Source: an uncultured Prevotella sp. (GTDB lineage: Bacteria > Bacteroidota > Bacteroidia > Bacteroidales > Bacteroidaceae). From it: 64,000 nt of DNA. Under the pieces are notes generated by a model. That model saw nothing but the letters and a program-made list of their open reading frames with translations. It did not search any database and was not told the DNA's origin. Where the stretch lies: positions 1 through 64,000 of the forward strand of contig CALUMB010000003.1 in assembly GCA_944321645.1 (NCBI GenBank), in the 5' to 3' direction. Below, in pieces: positions 16,248 to 23,342 of this stretch (its first letter is position 1; every line of letters starts with the position of its first letter). A program made the position numbers and the translations under genes.

Positions 16248-16826
16248 TCGGCGCAATGCGGCTGTGCTGTCGCTTTGCGCCTTCATGTATTTCTTCCATT
16301 GGCGGTAGGCTTTTGGGTCAACTATTGTGCCTGTAGGCATCTGGAACTTCACGGGGATGGTGTACTTCACGCGCACGGCCTTGCCACCAATCTTGCCCGG
16401 CGCCCACCTTGGCATGGAGCTTATCACGCGCACGGCCTCGGCGTCGAGCGCGGGATGGACGGAGCGCACCACCTTCGTGCCGGACACCGTGCCGTCCTCG
16501 TTGATAATGAACTGCAGGATGACGCGGCCCTGCGCACCGGCCCTTATGGCCGCCTTGGGGTACTTGATGGTGTGGCTGAGGTATTTCATTAGCGCTTTTG
16601 TTCCTCCGCGGAACTGCGGCTGCACGTCCGGGGTGCTGAACACTATGCGCCCGTCTTGGGCGTTGGCCTCGTCAGTGGGGTCGGCCGTGGAGTCGGCGCT
16701 TGCCGGGCAGGCTTGCGTGATGATGTGTTGTGGTGTTGCCGCGTGCAGGCTGTGGCTTGCCTTGAAGCCGCTGCCCAATAGCGGCCAGGCTATCAATGCT
16801 GCTGTCAGTGTGATGGTTGGTTTCAT
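16245..16826 (-). CDS. TonB-family C-terminal domain protein
   Basis: A 193-residue exported protein. Signal sequence at the N-terminus (MKPTITLTAALIAWPLLGSG), an Asp/Ala-rich linker, then a TonB_C domain (about 75-165): VQPQFRGGTKALMKYLSHTI, YPKAAIRAGAQGRVILQFII, GTVSGTKVVRSVHPALDAEA and PVKFQMP. TonB_C domains contact the TonB box of outer-membrane receptors. This one lacks a classic long Pro-rich stretch and ExbB/ExbD neighbours, so it may be a periplasmic TonB-like protein rather than the main energy transducer. The stop codon lies inside the terminal repeat of the MITE-like element, so the original C-terminus may have been changed by the insertion. Confidence 0.82.
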   Translation of the reverse strand: MKPTITLTAALIAWPLLGSGFKASHSLHAATPQHIITQACPASADSTADPTDEANAQDGRIVFSTPDVQPQFRGGTKALMKYLSHTIKYPKAAIRAGAQGRVILQFIINEDGTVSGTKVVRSVHPALDAEAVRVISSMPRWAPGKIGGKAVRVKYTIPVKFQMPTGTIVDPKAYRQWKKYMKAQSDSTAALRR

Positions 16827-16843
16827 TGCTTGTAGCTTTTTTG

Positions 16844-16884
16844 TTTGCCTTGCCGCCCGCTACCGTGGCGGGCGGCAAGGCAAA
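16844..16884. promoter_or_regulatory. perfect 17-bp inverted repeat upstream of the TonB-like gene
   Basis: Arms 16844-16860 and 16868-16884 (TTTGCCTTGCCGCCCGC and its complement) with a 7-base loop. The repeat overlaps the -7 box TACCTTTG (16881-16888, minus strand) and lies 18-58 bp before the start codon. It could be an operator or a strong 5' leader hairpin. Confidence 0.6.
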
Positions 16885-16888
16885 GGTA
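16881..16888 (-). promoter_or_regulatory. -7 element of the TonB-like gene
   Basis: TACCTTTG on the minus strand; no clear -33 box. It overlaps the right arm of the inverted repeat. Confidence 0.5.
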
Positions 16889-17173
16889 CTGATTTTTTAC
16901 TTTTCCCGCGCGTGTTTTCCGGCAGAAAAAGGCGTTTTTTCGCGCTTAGTCCATTGAATTTATCTATTGAACTTATTTAGCCTCGAAAACGTTGCCCGAG
17001 CAGAAGCCGAAAAAAGTTTAGATGTGTTCATTGGTAATCGCCGCAGGGTGAATGCTGTGTGGAGGGCTTCTTTTTGCGGTTTGCCCACGCAGGCGTAAAA
17101 AACGCCGGCCTGCGTGCAACAAAGTTTGCGTGAAGTGCGTCTTATATGTAGACAACCATAATTTTTTAAGACT
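16885..17173. other. intergenic region between divergent genes, with a leader hairpin
   Basis: Holds the TonB-gene -7 box and a hairpin CACGCAGGC/GCCTGCGTG (17086-17094/17108-17116) 58 bp before the DUF2807 gene. No good promoter for the DUF2807 gene was found. Confidence 0.45.
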
Positions 17174-18199
17174 ATGCAAATATTGAAAGTGTTGCCTGTT
17201 GTTGCTGCCTTGGCCGTTGCGTTTGGCCTCGGTGCCTGCGCCAACAAGGCAAATTTGGAAGTGACGGGCGACGACGGCGTGGCCGTCAGCGTTGCGCCGT
17301 TTGACAAGGTGGAGCTGTCTGGCTCAGGCGTGATGACGTTCGCCCAGAAGCCCGGCCCCGTAAGCGTAAAGGCCGACATCCCGGAGCGCATACGCGAAAA
17401 CGTCGGCATTGAGGTGAAGGGCGGCACGCTGCGCGTGTGGTTCAAGGAATCCACGAGTCTGAAGATAGGTGAGCGTGTCGCCGTCAGCGTGACGGCCCCG
17501 AAGCTCACGCGGCTCGATGCCAGTGGCGCGTGGGTCTTCAACGTGGACGGCAAGCTCGACTCGCCGTCGCTCGAAATCTTGACTTCTGGCAGCTGTGATG
17601 TAAGCGGCTCTCGGCTCGAATGCACCGACCTGCGGCTCAAGCAGAGAGGTGCCTGCAAGGTTTCGCTCACAGAGGTCGTGGCAGACAACATTGCCGTAGA
17701 GGCGACCGGCAGTTGCAAGGCGGCATTGGGCAGGGTGGAGTCCACTGCCGCCCGTTTCGACGCCAAGGGCGCGTGCACGGCCGCTGTTGACGAACTGCGC
17801 GTGCAGACGCTGGCCGTGGCTGTGAGCGGTGCCTGCAAAGCAGACTTTGCCATGGCCGAGGCGGCAACGGCAAACGTGAGGGCCGGTGGGTCGTGCAGCG
17901 TGGGTATGCCAGTGCTGAAAGCCTCCGGCGTAGAGGTGGTGGCCAACGGCAAGTGCGACATTAAGCTTGCCGGAAAGGCCGACAGTGTGTCGGCACGCGC
18001 CACCGGGGCGAGCGACATTGATGTAGAGGGGCTTGTGGCCGACTCCGTGTCCGCTGCGGCCAGGGGCAATTCGGCGATAGCCTGCAATGCCCGCAAAATG
18101 CTCTCGGTGGCATACTCCGGCGCGTCAAAGATTGGCTACAAGGGCAACCCGCGCATAGAGATGAACGGCAAGCGTGGGCTTTACCGCATAGAGGAATGA
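17174..18199 (+). CDS. DUF2807 (GIN-domain) lipoprotein with a cysteine ladder
   Basis: A 341-residue lipoprotein; lipobox GLGAC with Cys22. The body is a GIN-domain (DUF2807, putative adhesin head) beta helix: FDKVELSGSGVMTFAQ, KLTRLDASGAW, then regular rungs ending SGASKIGY. Cysteines stand at exactly 20-residue steps in GxC motifs: C141, C161, C181, C201, C221, C241 and C261, where relatives usually have Ser or Gly in GAS-type turns. Beyond C261 the next rung has Asp in that position (TGASD). Stacked rungs would bring these seven side chains into a line. DUF2807 proteins are cell-surface or periplasmic; function unknown. It is monocistronic and followed by a bidirectional terminator. Confidence 0.85.
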   Translation: MQILKVLPVVAALAVAFGLGACANKANLEVTGDDGVAVSVAPFDKVELSGSGVMTFAQKPGPVSVKADIPERIRENVGIEVKGGTLRVWFKESTSLKIGERVAVSVTAPKLTRLDASGAWVFNVDGKLDSPSLEILTSGSCDVSGSRLECTDLRLKQRGACKVSLTEVVADNIAVEATGSCKAALGRVESTAARFDAKGACTAAVDELRVQTLAVAVSGACKADFAMAEAATANVRAGGSCSVGMPVLKASGVEVVANGKCDIKLAGKADSVSARATGASDIDVEGLVADSVSAAARGNSAIACNARKMLSVAYSGASKIGYKGNPRIEMNGKRGLYRIEE

Positions 18200-18212
18200 C
18201 GCAATCGCGTAT

Positions 18213-18270
18213 GGAAAGCCCCGCCTTGGGCTAAAAGGGCATGGGCACTTAAGCCCGAGGCGGGGCTTCC
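18213..18270. terminator. bidirectional terminator
   Basis: Near-perfect 19-20-bp arms: 18213-18232 (GGAAAGCCCCGCCTTGGGCT) and 18252-18270. It separates the convergent DUF2807 and cupin genes. Confidence 0.8.
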
Positions 18271-18271
18271 G

Positions 18272-18625
18272 CTATCCAATCACGGCGTCGCCAGCCGTCA
18301 TCTGCTCTAACGACCCGGCCTTTGCCTGGATGCAGATGTAGGTTATGCCGCTGTCTGCGGCTGCCGAAAGCTGCCGCTTCACCTCCGGGCTGACGCGCAG
18401 CCAGTCGCCTTCCGACAGGCTTACCGGCTCGCCGTCGAGGGTCATCGTGCCGTGTCCGCTGAGCACCCCGTATATCTCCTCGTTTTGCTTGTGGCTGTGC
18501 AAGAAAGGCACGCTTGCCCCGGCGGGCATCTGGTTGATTGAAACCTCGGCTCCGGTAAGCCCCAGCACATCGTGCAGCTCGACCCTCGGCTGGGCTGCAA
18601 CGCTCGTTTTCTGATACTTTTCCAT
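18272..18625 (-). CDS. small cupin-domain protein
   Basis: A 117-residue single-domain cupin. Motif 1 is HSHKQNEEIYGVLSGHG (two His and a Glu for metal), motif 2 is LSEGDWLRVSPEVKRQL with a replaced final His (Arg/Gln), so the metal site may have three ligands. The mid part MTLDGEPVSL is the usual inter-motif hairpin. No membrane or signal segment, hence cytoplasmic. Family members range from isomerases to dioxygenases to binding proteins, and nothing here identifies the substrate. It is a single-gene unit with a well-formed promoter. Confidence 0.85.
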   Translation of the reverse strand: MEKYQKTSVAAQPRVELHDVLGLTGAEVSINQMPAGASVPFLHSHKQNEEIYGVLSGHGTMTLDGEPVSLSEGDWLRVSPEVKRQLSAAADSGITYICIQAKAGSLEQMTAGDAVIG

Positions 18626-18673
18626 AATGTCTCGTTTTTGTTTCCTTGCGTTGTTTTTACTTGTTCACGCCTG

Positions 18674-18704
18674 CAAAGTTAGGGCATTATTGCCGTTCGT
18701 GCAA
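18674..18704 (-). promoter_or_regulatory. promoter of the cupin gene
   Basis: On the minus strand TTG (18702-18704), 20-bp spacer, TAACTTTG (18674-18681), about 49 bp before the start codon. Confidence 0.7.
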
Positions 18705-18819
18705 TACGTTTCGGCGGCGTAAGATACTAACTCCGGCGTAACCATTGCTGGAAACCAAACAGTTGCGGAACCGACTTTAACCTTTTTTTGCTGTCGGCTG
18801 CGGGATGTGGCGCACTCGC

Positions 18820-19947
18820 TCAGTTGGCATCTTGCCCTTCGGCCCCATCTTGCGTGGCGGAGGGCGTGCCATGGCCCGTGGCGGTCTCTTTGGTCACGTA
18901 GCGCTGGTAGTAGGCAATGATGAGCGTGGTGAGCGGCAGCGCGATGATGAGTCCGATGAAGCCGAGCAACGCTCCCCATACCGAGAGCGACAGCAGGAGC
19001 ACGGCGGGGTTGAGGCCCATGGCCTTGCCCATGATCTTTGGCGTGAGAATCATGTCGGTGATGAGCTGCACCACGACGAACACGCCTACTGCCGATGCCA
19101 GTATCACCCAGAAGTTCTGCCCCGTGTCGGCCGCCTTTAGCAGCGAGAGGAACACCATGGGGATGAGCGCAAGCCCGTGGACGTAGGGGATGAGGCTTAG
19201 TATGCCGATGAGTATGCCCATGCCAATGGCCATTGGGAAGCCGATGATGGTGAAGCCGATGCAGAAAAGTATGCCGATGCAGAGGGCCACGAGGCTCTGG
19301 CCTCGGATGTAGCTGTTAAGCTCGCGCTCGACGTCGGCTATAAGCTCTTGCCAGAACGGGCGCGACTTTGGCGGGAAAATCTTGATGAAGCCGGCGGCCA
19401 GCTTCTCGTAGTCGAGCAGGATGAAGAAGAGGTAGAGCAGCGTGATGAGCGATGCCACAACGCTGATTATCACGTCTGCCGTCTGCCCGATCACCGAGAA
19501 CAGCTTCGGCATGGTGTCGCTAAGGGCCTTTTTCACCTCGCGCTGGTTGAAGAAGTCCTGAATATTGGCGCTGTTGGCCTCTATCCACTGCCTGATGGCG
19601 AGCGGGAAGTTGTTTATGTGGGTCTTCTCGTGCAGGTATTGCGCCACGAGGCTGCCCAACTTCTCGAACTGCTCCACCATGGGCGGTATGATGAGGTAGG
19701 CTATCCCGCCGATGACGGCTATGAGGAACACCAGCGTGACGATGATGGCCAGCACGCGGCCCGGCACGTGTAGGCGGTATTGCACGAAGGCCACGATGGG
19801 GTGGATGAGGTAGGCCAGGAGCCAAGCCACGAAGAACGGGAGCAGCACGGCGCTCAGGTAGTTGAGCACGTAGAGTATGGCCATGGCCAGGAGGATGCCG
19901 GCCACCCATCTGGCGAACTTGTCGAAAGTGATTGTCTTGTCTTGCAT
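18820..19947 (-). CDS. AI-2E family transporter (PerM-like)
   Basis: A 375-residue inner-membrane protein with about eight helices: a pair after FDKFARWVAGILLAMAILYV, a third around VLAIIVTLVFLIAVIGG, a long soluble loop (about 100-165), then VISVVASLITLLYLFFILLD and the C-terminal set with VALCIGILFCIGFTIIG and GLNPAVLLLSLSVWG, the family signature region. Members export AI-2 or act as Na+/H+ antiporters; the substrate here is unknown. The frame stays open 88 codons upstream, but this part is the shadow of tdk, so the start at 19947 is used. It lies 74 bp downstream of tdk, probably in the same operon. Confidence 0.88.
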   Translation of the reverse strand: MQDKTITFDKFARWVAGILLAMAILYVLNYLSAVLLPFFVAWLLAYLIHPIVAFVQYRLHVPGRVLAIIVTLVFLIAVIGGIAYLIIPPMVEQFEKLGSLVAQYLHEKTHINNFPLAIRQWIEANSANIQDFFNQREVKKALSDTMPKLFSVIGQTADVIISVVASLITLLYLFFILLDYEKLAAGFIKIFPPKSRPFWQELIADVERELNSYIRGQSLVALCIGILFCIGFTIIGFPMAIGMGILIGILSLIPYVHGLALIPMVFLSLLKAADTGQNFWVILASAVGVFVVVQLITDMILTPKIMGKAMGLNPAVLLLSLSVWGALLGFIGLIIALPLTTLIIAYYQRYVTKETATGHGTPSATQDGAEGQDAN

Positions 19948-20021
19948 GTCTTGTTCCTCTATAATATATAATAATGTGTGGGCTTGCGCCCGGGCCTTTG
20001 CTCGCCGCGCCTGTGCCGCCG

Positions 20022-20615
20022 TCATGGCTTGCCGTGGCCTTCGCCCGACGTGGCCTTGATGTAGCACTCGCGGCAAAGCGGCTCGTACTCCATGGCCTCG
20101 CCGAGCATCACGCGCTTGTCGCCGGCCACGGTGCGGTGGCTCACGTATGCCAGTGCGCCGCATCGCACGCAGATGGCGTGTACTTTCGTCACGTCGTCGG
20201 CTATGGCGCACAGCGCGGGTATGGGGCCGAACGGCACGCCCTTGAAGTCCATGTCAAGACCGGCCACAATCACCCGCGTGCCTTTGTTGGCAAGTTGGTT
20301 GCACACGTCGGGCAGGCCGTCGTCGAAAAACTGCGCCTCGTCGATGCCCACCACGTCGATGCCCTCTGCCAGCAGCAGTATTTGCGCCGAGGTGTCAATC
20401 GGGGTTGACCTGATGGAGTGGCGGTCGTGGCTCACCACGTCGTCGGGCGAGTAGCGTGTGTCTATCGCCGGCTTGAATATCTCCACGCTCTGCCGGGCGA
20501 ACTCGGCCCGCCTCATGCGCCTGATAAGCTCCTCGGTCTTGCCGGAGAACATCGAGCCGCACACCACTTCTATGCGGCCCCGGCGTTGCGGCTCTCCTGT
20601 TAAGTAGTCTGTCAT
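20022..20615 (-). CDS. tdk: thymidine kinase
   Basis: A 197-residue type II thymidine kinase, which phosphorylates thymidine to dTMP in the salvage pathway. P-loop [11 protein letters not shown] (20-30), Walker [11 protein letters not shown] with the catalytic Glu, [12 protein letters not shown] as lasso entry, and a structural zinc site made of CVRCG and CRECY. Length is standard. It starts from a good promoter and is followed by the PerM-like gene. The N-terminal extension before [11 protein letters not shown] is typical of Bacteroidales. Confidence 0.95.
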   Translation of the reverse strand: MTDYLTGEPQRRGRIEVVCGSMFSGKTEELIRRMRRAEFARQSVEIFKPAIDTRYSPDDVVSHDRHSIRSTPIDTSAQILLLAEGIDVVGIDEAQFFDDGLPDVCNQLANKGTRVIVAGLDMDFKGVPFGPIPALCAIADDVTKVHAICVRCGALAYVSHRTVAGDKRVMLGEAMEYEPLCRECYIKATSGEGHGKP

Positions 20616-20622
20616 TTGCGTA

Positions 20623-20654
20623 CAAAATTACAAATACGTTTTAAAAAATGCAAA
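20623..20654 (-). promoter_or_regulatory. promoter of tdk
   Basis: TTTG (20651-20654), 20-bp spacer and TAATTTTG (20623-20630) on the minus strand. The -7 box ends 7 bp before the ATG, so the leader would be very short or absent. Confidence 0.7.
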
Positions 20655-20670
20655 GAATGCGCCCGCTTTT

Positions 20671-20701
20671 TTTGGCCGTATGCAACAATTAACTACATTT
20701 G
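20671..20701 (+). promoter_or_regulatory. promoter of rsmI
   Basis: TTTG (20671-20674), 19-bp spacer and TACATTTG (20694-20701). It is divergent from the tdk promoter, with the two -33 boxes 16 bp apart. Confidence 0.75.
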
Positions 20702-20777
20702 CAGAAGATAGGCCGCACTGTGCGGGCGGCCCTTGGCAGCAAGGGCTGGCTTGGCAGCGGCCGGAGTGTCGATTGAT

Positions 20778-21476
20778 ATGGGCATTTTGTATGTAGTACC
20801 CACGCCTGTGGGCAACATGGAGGACATGACGCTGCGTGCCGTCAGGATACTGAAGGAGGCCGACCTCGTCTTGGCAGAGGACACCCGCACCACGGGCATC
20901 CTCCTCAAGCATTACGACATACGCAACCACCTGTCTTCCCACCACAAGTTCAACGAGCACGGCACGTCAGCCGCAGTGGTGCGCCGCCTGCTTGCCGGCG
21001 AGACGGTGGCCTTGGTGAGCGATGCCGGCACGCCGGGCATAAGCGACCCCGGCTTCTACCTCGTGCGCGAGGCAGTGCGTGCCGGGGTTGATGTGCAGTG
21101 CCTGCCCGGGCCTACGGCCTTTGTGCCTGCGCTGGTTGCGAGCGGCCTGCCCTGCGACCGCTTTGCCTTCGAGGGATTCCTCCCGATGAAGAAGGGCCGG
21201 CAGTCGAGGCTCAACGCATTGGCCTCCGAGGAGCGCACGATGGTGTTCTACGAGTCGCCATACCGCCTGCGCAAGACGCTGGAGCAGTTTGCTGCGGTCT
21301 TCGGCCCGGAGCGGGCGGCCTGCGTGTGCCGCGAGATTTCGAAGCTGCACGAGGAGAGCGTGAGGGGAACGCTGGCCGAGCTGCAGGCACATTTTGCCGA
21401 GAGCGAGCCTCGCGGCGAGATTGTGGTGATAGTGGCTGGGCGCGACGAGAAAGAAAACAAAACTAAAATCGAATGA
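20778..21476 (+). CDS. rsmI: 16S rRNA (cytidine-1402-2'-O)-methyltransferase
   Basis: A 232-residue SAM-dependent tetrapyrrole-methylase-fold enzyme that methylates the ribose of C1402 in 16S rRNA. Motifs: VPTPVGNMEDMTLRA, LAEDTRTTG, ALVSDAGTPGISDPG, LPGPTAFVPALVASGL and EGFLPMKKG, then EISKLHEESVRGTL. An ATG 45 bp upstream is in frame, but the family begins at MGILYVVPTPVGN, so 20778 is used. Its stop overlaps the start of the coiled-coil lipoprotein gene (ATGA), indicating translational coupling. Confidence 0.95.
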   Translation: MGILYVVPTPVGNMEDMTLRAVRILKEADLVLAEDTRTTGILLKHYDIRNHLSSHHKFNEHGTSAAVVRRLLAGETVALVSDAGTPGISDPGFYLVREAVRAGVDVQCLPGPTAFVPALVASGLPCDRFAFEGFLPMKKGRQSRLNALASEERTMVFYESPYRLRKTLEQFAAVFGPERAACVCREISKLHEESVRGTLAELQAHFAESEPRGEIVVIVAGRDEKENKTKIE

Positions 21477-22327
21477 ATATGAAGAAACTATTGTTTGCCG
21501 TGGTGTGCGCGTTGGCCTTCGTGGCCTGCAAGCAGGGGAAGTCCGACGCCGACCTTGCAGGGGCGCAGCTGCGCGATTCGCTCAACCGCGTGATTGAGCA
21601 GAAGGACACGGAGATTAACGATCTCATGTCTACCATGAACGAAATAGAGGAGGGCTTCCGCGAAATTAACGAGGCCGAAAACCGCCTTAGCCTCGCCCGC
21701 GACGGCGAAGGGGCCAACCGCGAGCAGCGCATACGCGAAAACCTGCAGTTCATACAGTCTACGATGAAGCAGAACCGCGAGCTTATTGCAAAGCTGCAAC
21801 GCCAGTTGCGCGAAGGCTCGATAAAGGGCGACCAGCTGCAGCGCACCATCGAGAACCTGACGAAGCAGATGGAGGAGAAGGACAAGCAGCTGCAGCAACT
21901 GCGCGAAGAGCTTGACGCCAAGGACATACACATCATGGACTTGGACGAGAAGATTGCCAACCTTAACACCAACGTGGACAACCTCACGGAGGAGGGCAAC
22001 CGCAAGACGCAGAAGATTAACGACCAAGACCAGCAGCTGCACACTGCGTGGTATGTGTTCGGCACGAAAGACGAGCTTAAGGAGCAGCGCATCTACGACG
22101 GCGGCAAGGTGCTGCAGGGCAACTTCAACCGCAGCTACTTCACGAAGATAGACATCCGCGTGACCAAGGAGATAAAGCTCTACTCGCGTTCGGCCAAGAT
22201 GCTCACCGTCCACCCGGCTTCAAGCTACACCTTGCAGCGCGACGCCAACAAGCAGTATGTGCTGCGCATCACCAACCCGCAGCAGTTCTGGAGCACGAGC
22301 AAGTATCTCGTCATACAGGTAAAATGA
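21473..22327 (+). CDS. coiled-coil lipoprotein, Cbp1-like
   Basis: A 284-residue lipoprotein. The signal MKKLLFAVVCALAFVAC gives lipidated Cys19 (numbered from the first Met). Residues about 30-185 are a long coiled coil (IEQKDTEINDLMSTMNEIEE; KGDQLQRTIENLTKQMEEKD; KDIHIMDLDEKIANLNTNVD). The C-terminal 90 residues are globular with AWYVFGTKDELKEQRI and SYTLQRDANKQYVLRITNP. It resembles proteins annotated in Bacteroides as Cbp1 collagen-binding adhesins, recalled from memory. The start overlaps the rsmI stop; a second ATG at 21479 is equally possible. A palindromic terminator candidate lies 290 bp downstream, after a repeat. Confidence 0.8.
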   Translation: MNMKKLLFAVVCALAFVACKQGKSDADLAGAQLRDSLNRVIEQKDTEINDLMSTMNEIEEGFREINEAENRLSLARDGEGANREQRIRENLQFIQSTMKQNRELIAKLQRQLREGSIKGDQLQRTIENLTKQMEEKDKQLQQLREELDAKDIHIMDLDEKIANLNTNVDNLTEEGNRKTQKINDQDQQLHTAWYVFGTKDELKEQRIYDGGKVLQGNFNRSYFTKIDIRVTKEIKLYSRSAKMLTVHPASSYTLQRDANKQYVLRITNPQQFWSTSKYLVIQVK

Positions 22328-22346
22328 CGGCGGCGCCAGCGGGCGT

Positions 22347-22496
22347 TTAACATTTCGTGGAACATCGAAACAGGTTCGTGAAACCTTCCGGCTTCGCGCT
22401 TGTTTCGACAGGGAACCGTTTAGGTTTCCAAAACGCGCCATATCGCATTGCAAAACGTGCCGTTTCGCGATGCGATATGGCGCGTTTTATAATGCG
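22347..22496. repeat. intergenic palindrome family, copy 1
   Basis: Begins TTAACATTTCGTGG and contains a perfect 19-bp inverted repeat (22430-22448/22470-22488, arm AAAACGCGCCATATCGCAT) whose loop itself holds GCAAAAC/GTTTCGC. Copies with the same order of parts are at 40624-40845 and, reversed, 57414-57640. Confidence 0.7.
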
Positions 22497-22615
22497 ATAC
22501 CGCTCTGTCCGGCAACTCAATCGCGTGCCAATTTTTGTAGGTCTTTTCTCAAATACCACTGCGTTTTGCCCTGTTTCGTGCGGCTTCAGGGTTTTTGCTG
22601 ATTTTCGTTCAATGC

Positions 22616-22644
22616 AAAAGTTATGCAAAATTTGCATAACTTTT
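22616..22644. terminator. 14-bp perfect palindrome, terminator or binding site
   Basis: AAAAGTTATGCAAA, one central base, then the exact complement followed by T and TTTA. The AT content makes it a moderate terminator for the Cbp1-like gene; it could also be a dyad for a regulator. Confidence 0.5.
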
Positions 22645-23253
22645 TATTTAAGACGTTGGTTTTCAGTGCGTTGCTAAATAGCCCTGATTTTGCGTTATTT
22701 GCGGGCGAACGACCCGTTGGTCGCAAATACGCGATTCTCAGAGCCGTTGGTTAAGTGGATTTTAACACTATTTACTAATTTTAACGTGTATTCTTGTGCT
22801 TGTTTTACCACAGGCCACGCCTGTTTCGCGGAATTTAGCCTTTTGCGACTGCTGCGTTGCGCTGTTTCTTTGCAGGTGTAACGCATCCTTCGTTTTTTGC
22901 TCCTAGCTGCACATTGGGATTTTGCAGCGAGTTGCCGTTGCGCTTTTCACGCCATTGGTAGCCACTGCGCCGTCATTGTGTAGCCATCCGTGTAATGCCG
23001 ATTGCCAAATGTGGCTCTGACTGTTTTCCACTTCGCACGTGTCTTAAACTTTCTGTGTACAGGGTATCTTTGGTGCATTTATATGCTGAAAACATTCAAC
23101 AGTTGATGCTTACAAAACATATTTATGCAAAAAACAGACATTGTAAAGTTTTCAATCTGTAATGTTTCGCGCGGCATTGCTTTTCATTTTGCCACACTTT
23201 TGGTGTAAAAAATACTCCATAGGATAATTCATTAAGTTAAAAATTAGATTTTT
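22645..23253. other. AT-rich intergenic stretch before the SusC locus
   Basis: No plausible gene. There is a loose hairpin ATTTGCG/CGCAAAT around 22698-22729 and repeated CCGTTGG. The last 100 bases become very T-rich before the SusC promoter. No regulator gene (HTCS, ECF or anti-sigma) is present. Confidence 0.5.
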
Positions 23254-23288
23254 TTTGTTGAATGTATGGTAGGTTGGATATTTTTGTT

Positions 23289-23325
23289 TAATTTTGCACG
23301 ATGTAATATTATAATCTTAATTTTG
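23289..23325 (+). promoter_or_regulatory. candidate promoter(s) of the SusC locus
   Basis: Two -7 boxes, TAATTTTG at 23289-23296 and TAATTTTG at 23318-23325. The second has TTTG 21 bp upstream (23293-23296), but would leave a leader of only about 10 nt; the first has no good -33 box. Confidence 0.55.
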
Positions 23326-23342
23326 TAAAGAAGAGAGTATTT

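Noticed and set aside
22347..22677. Overlapping short frames on both strands in the palindrome
   Set aside because: They are produced by the inverted repeat itself; mirrored translations on both strands are a sign of structure, not coding.
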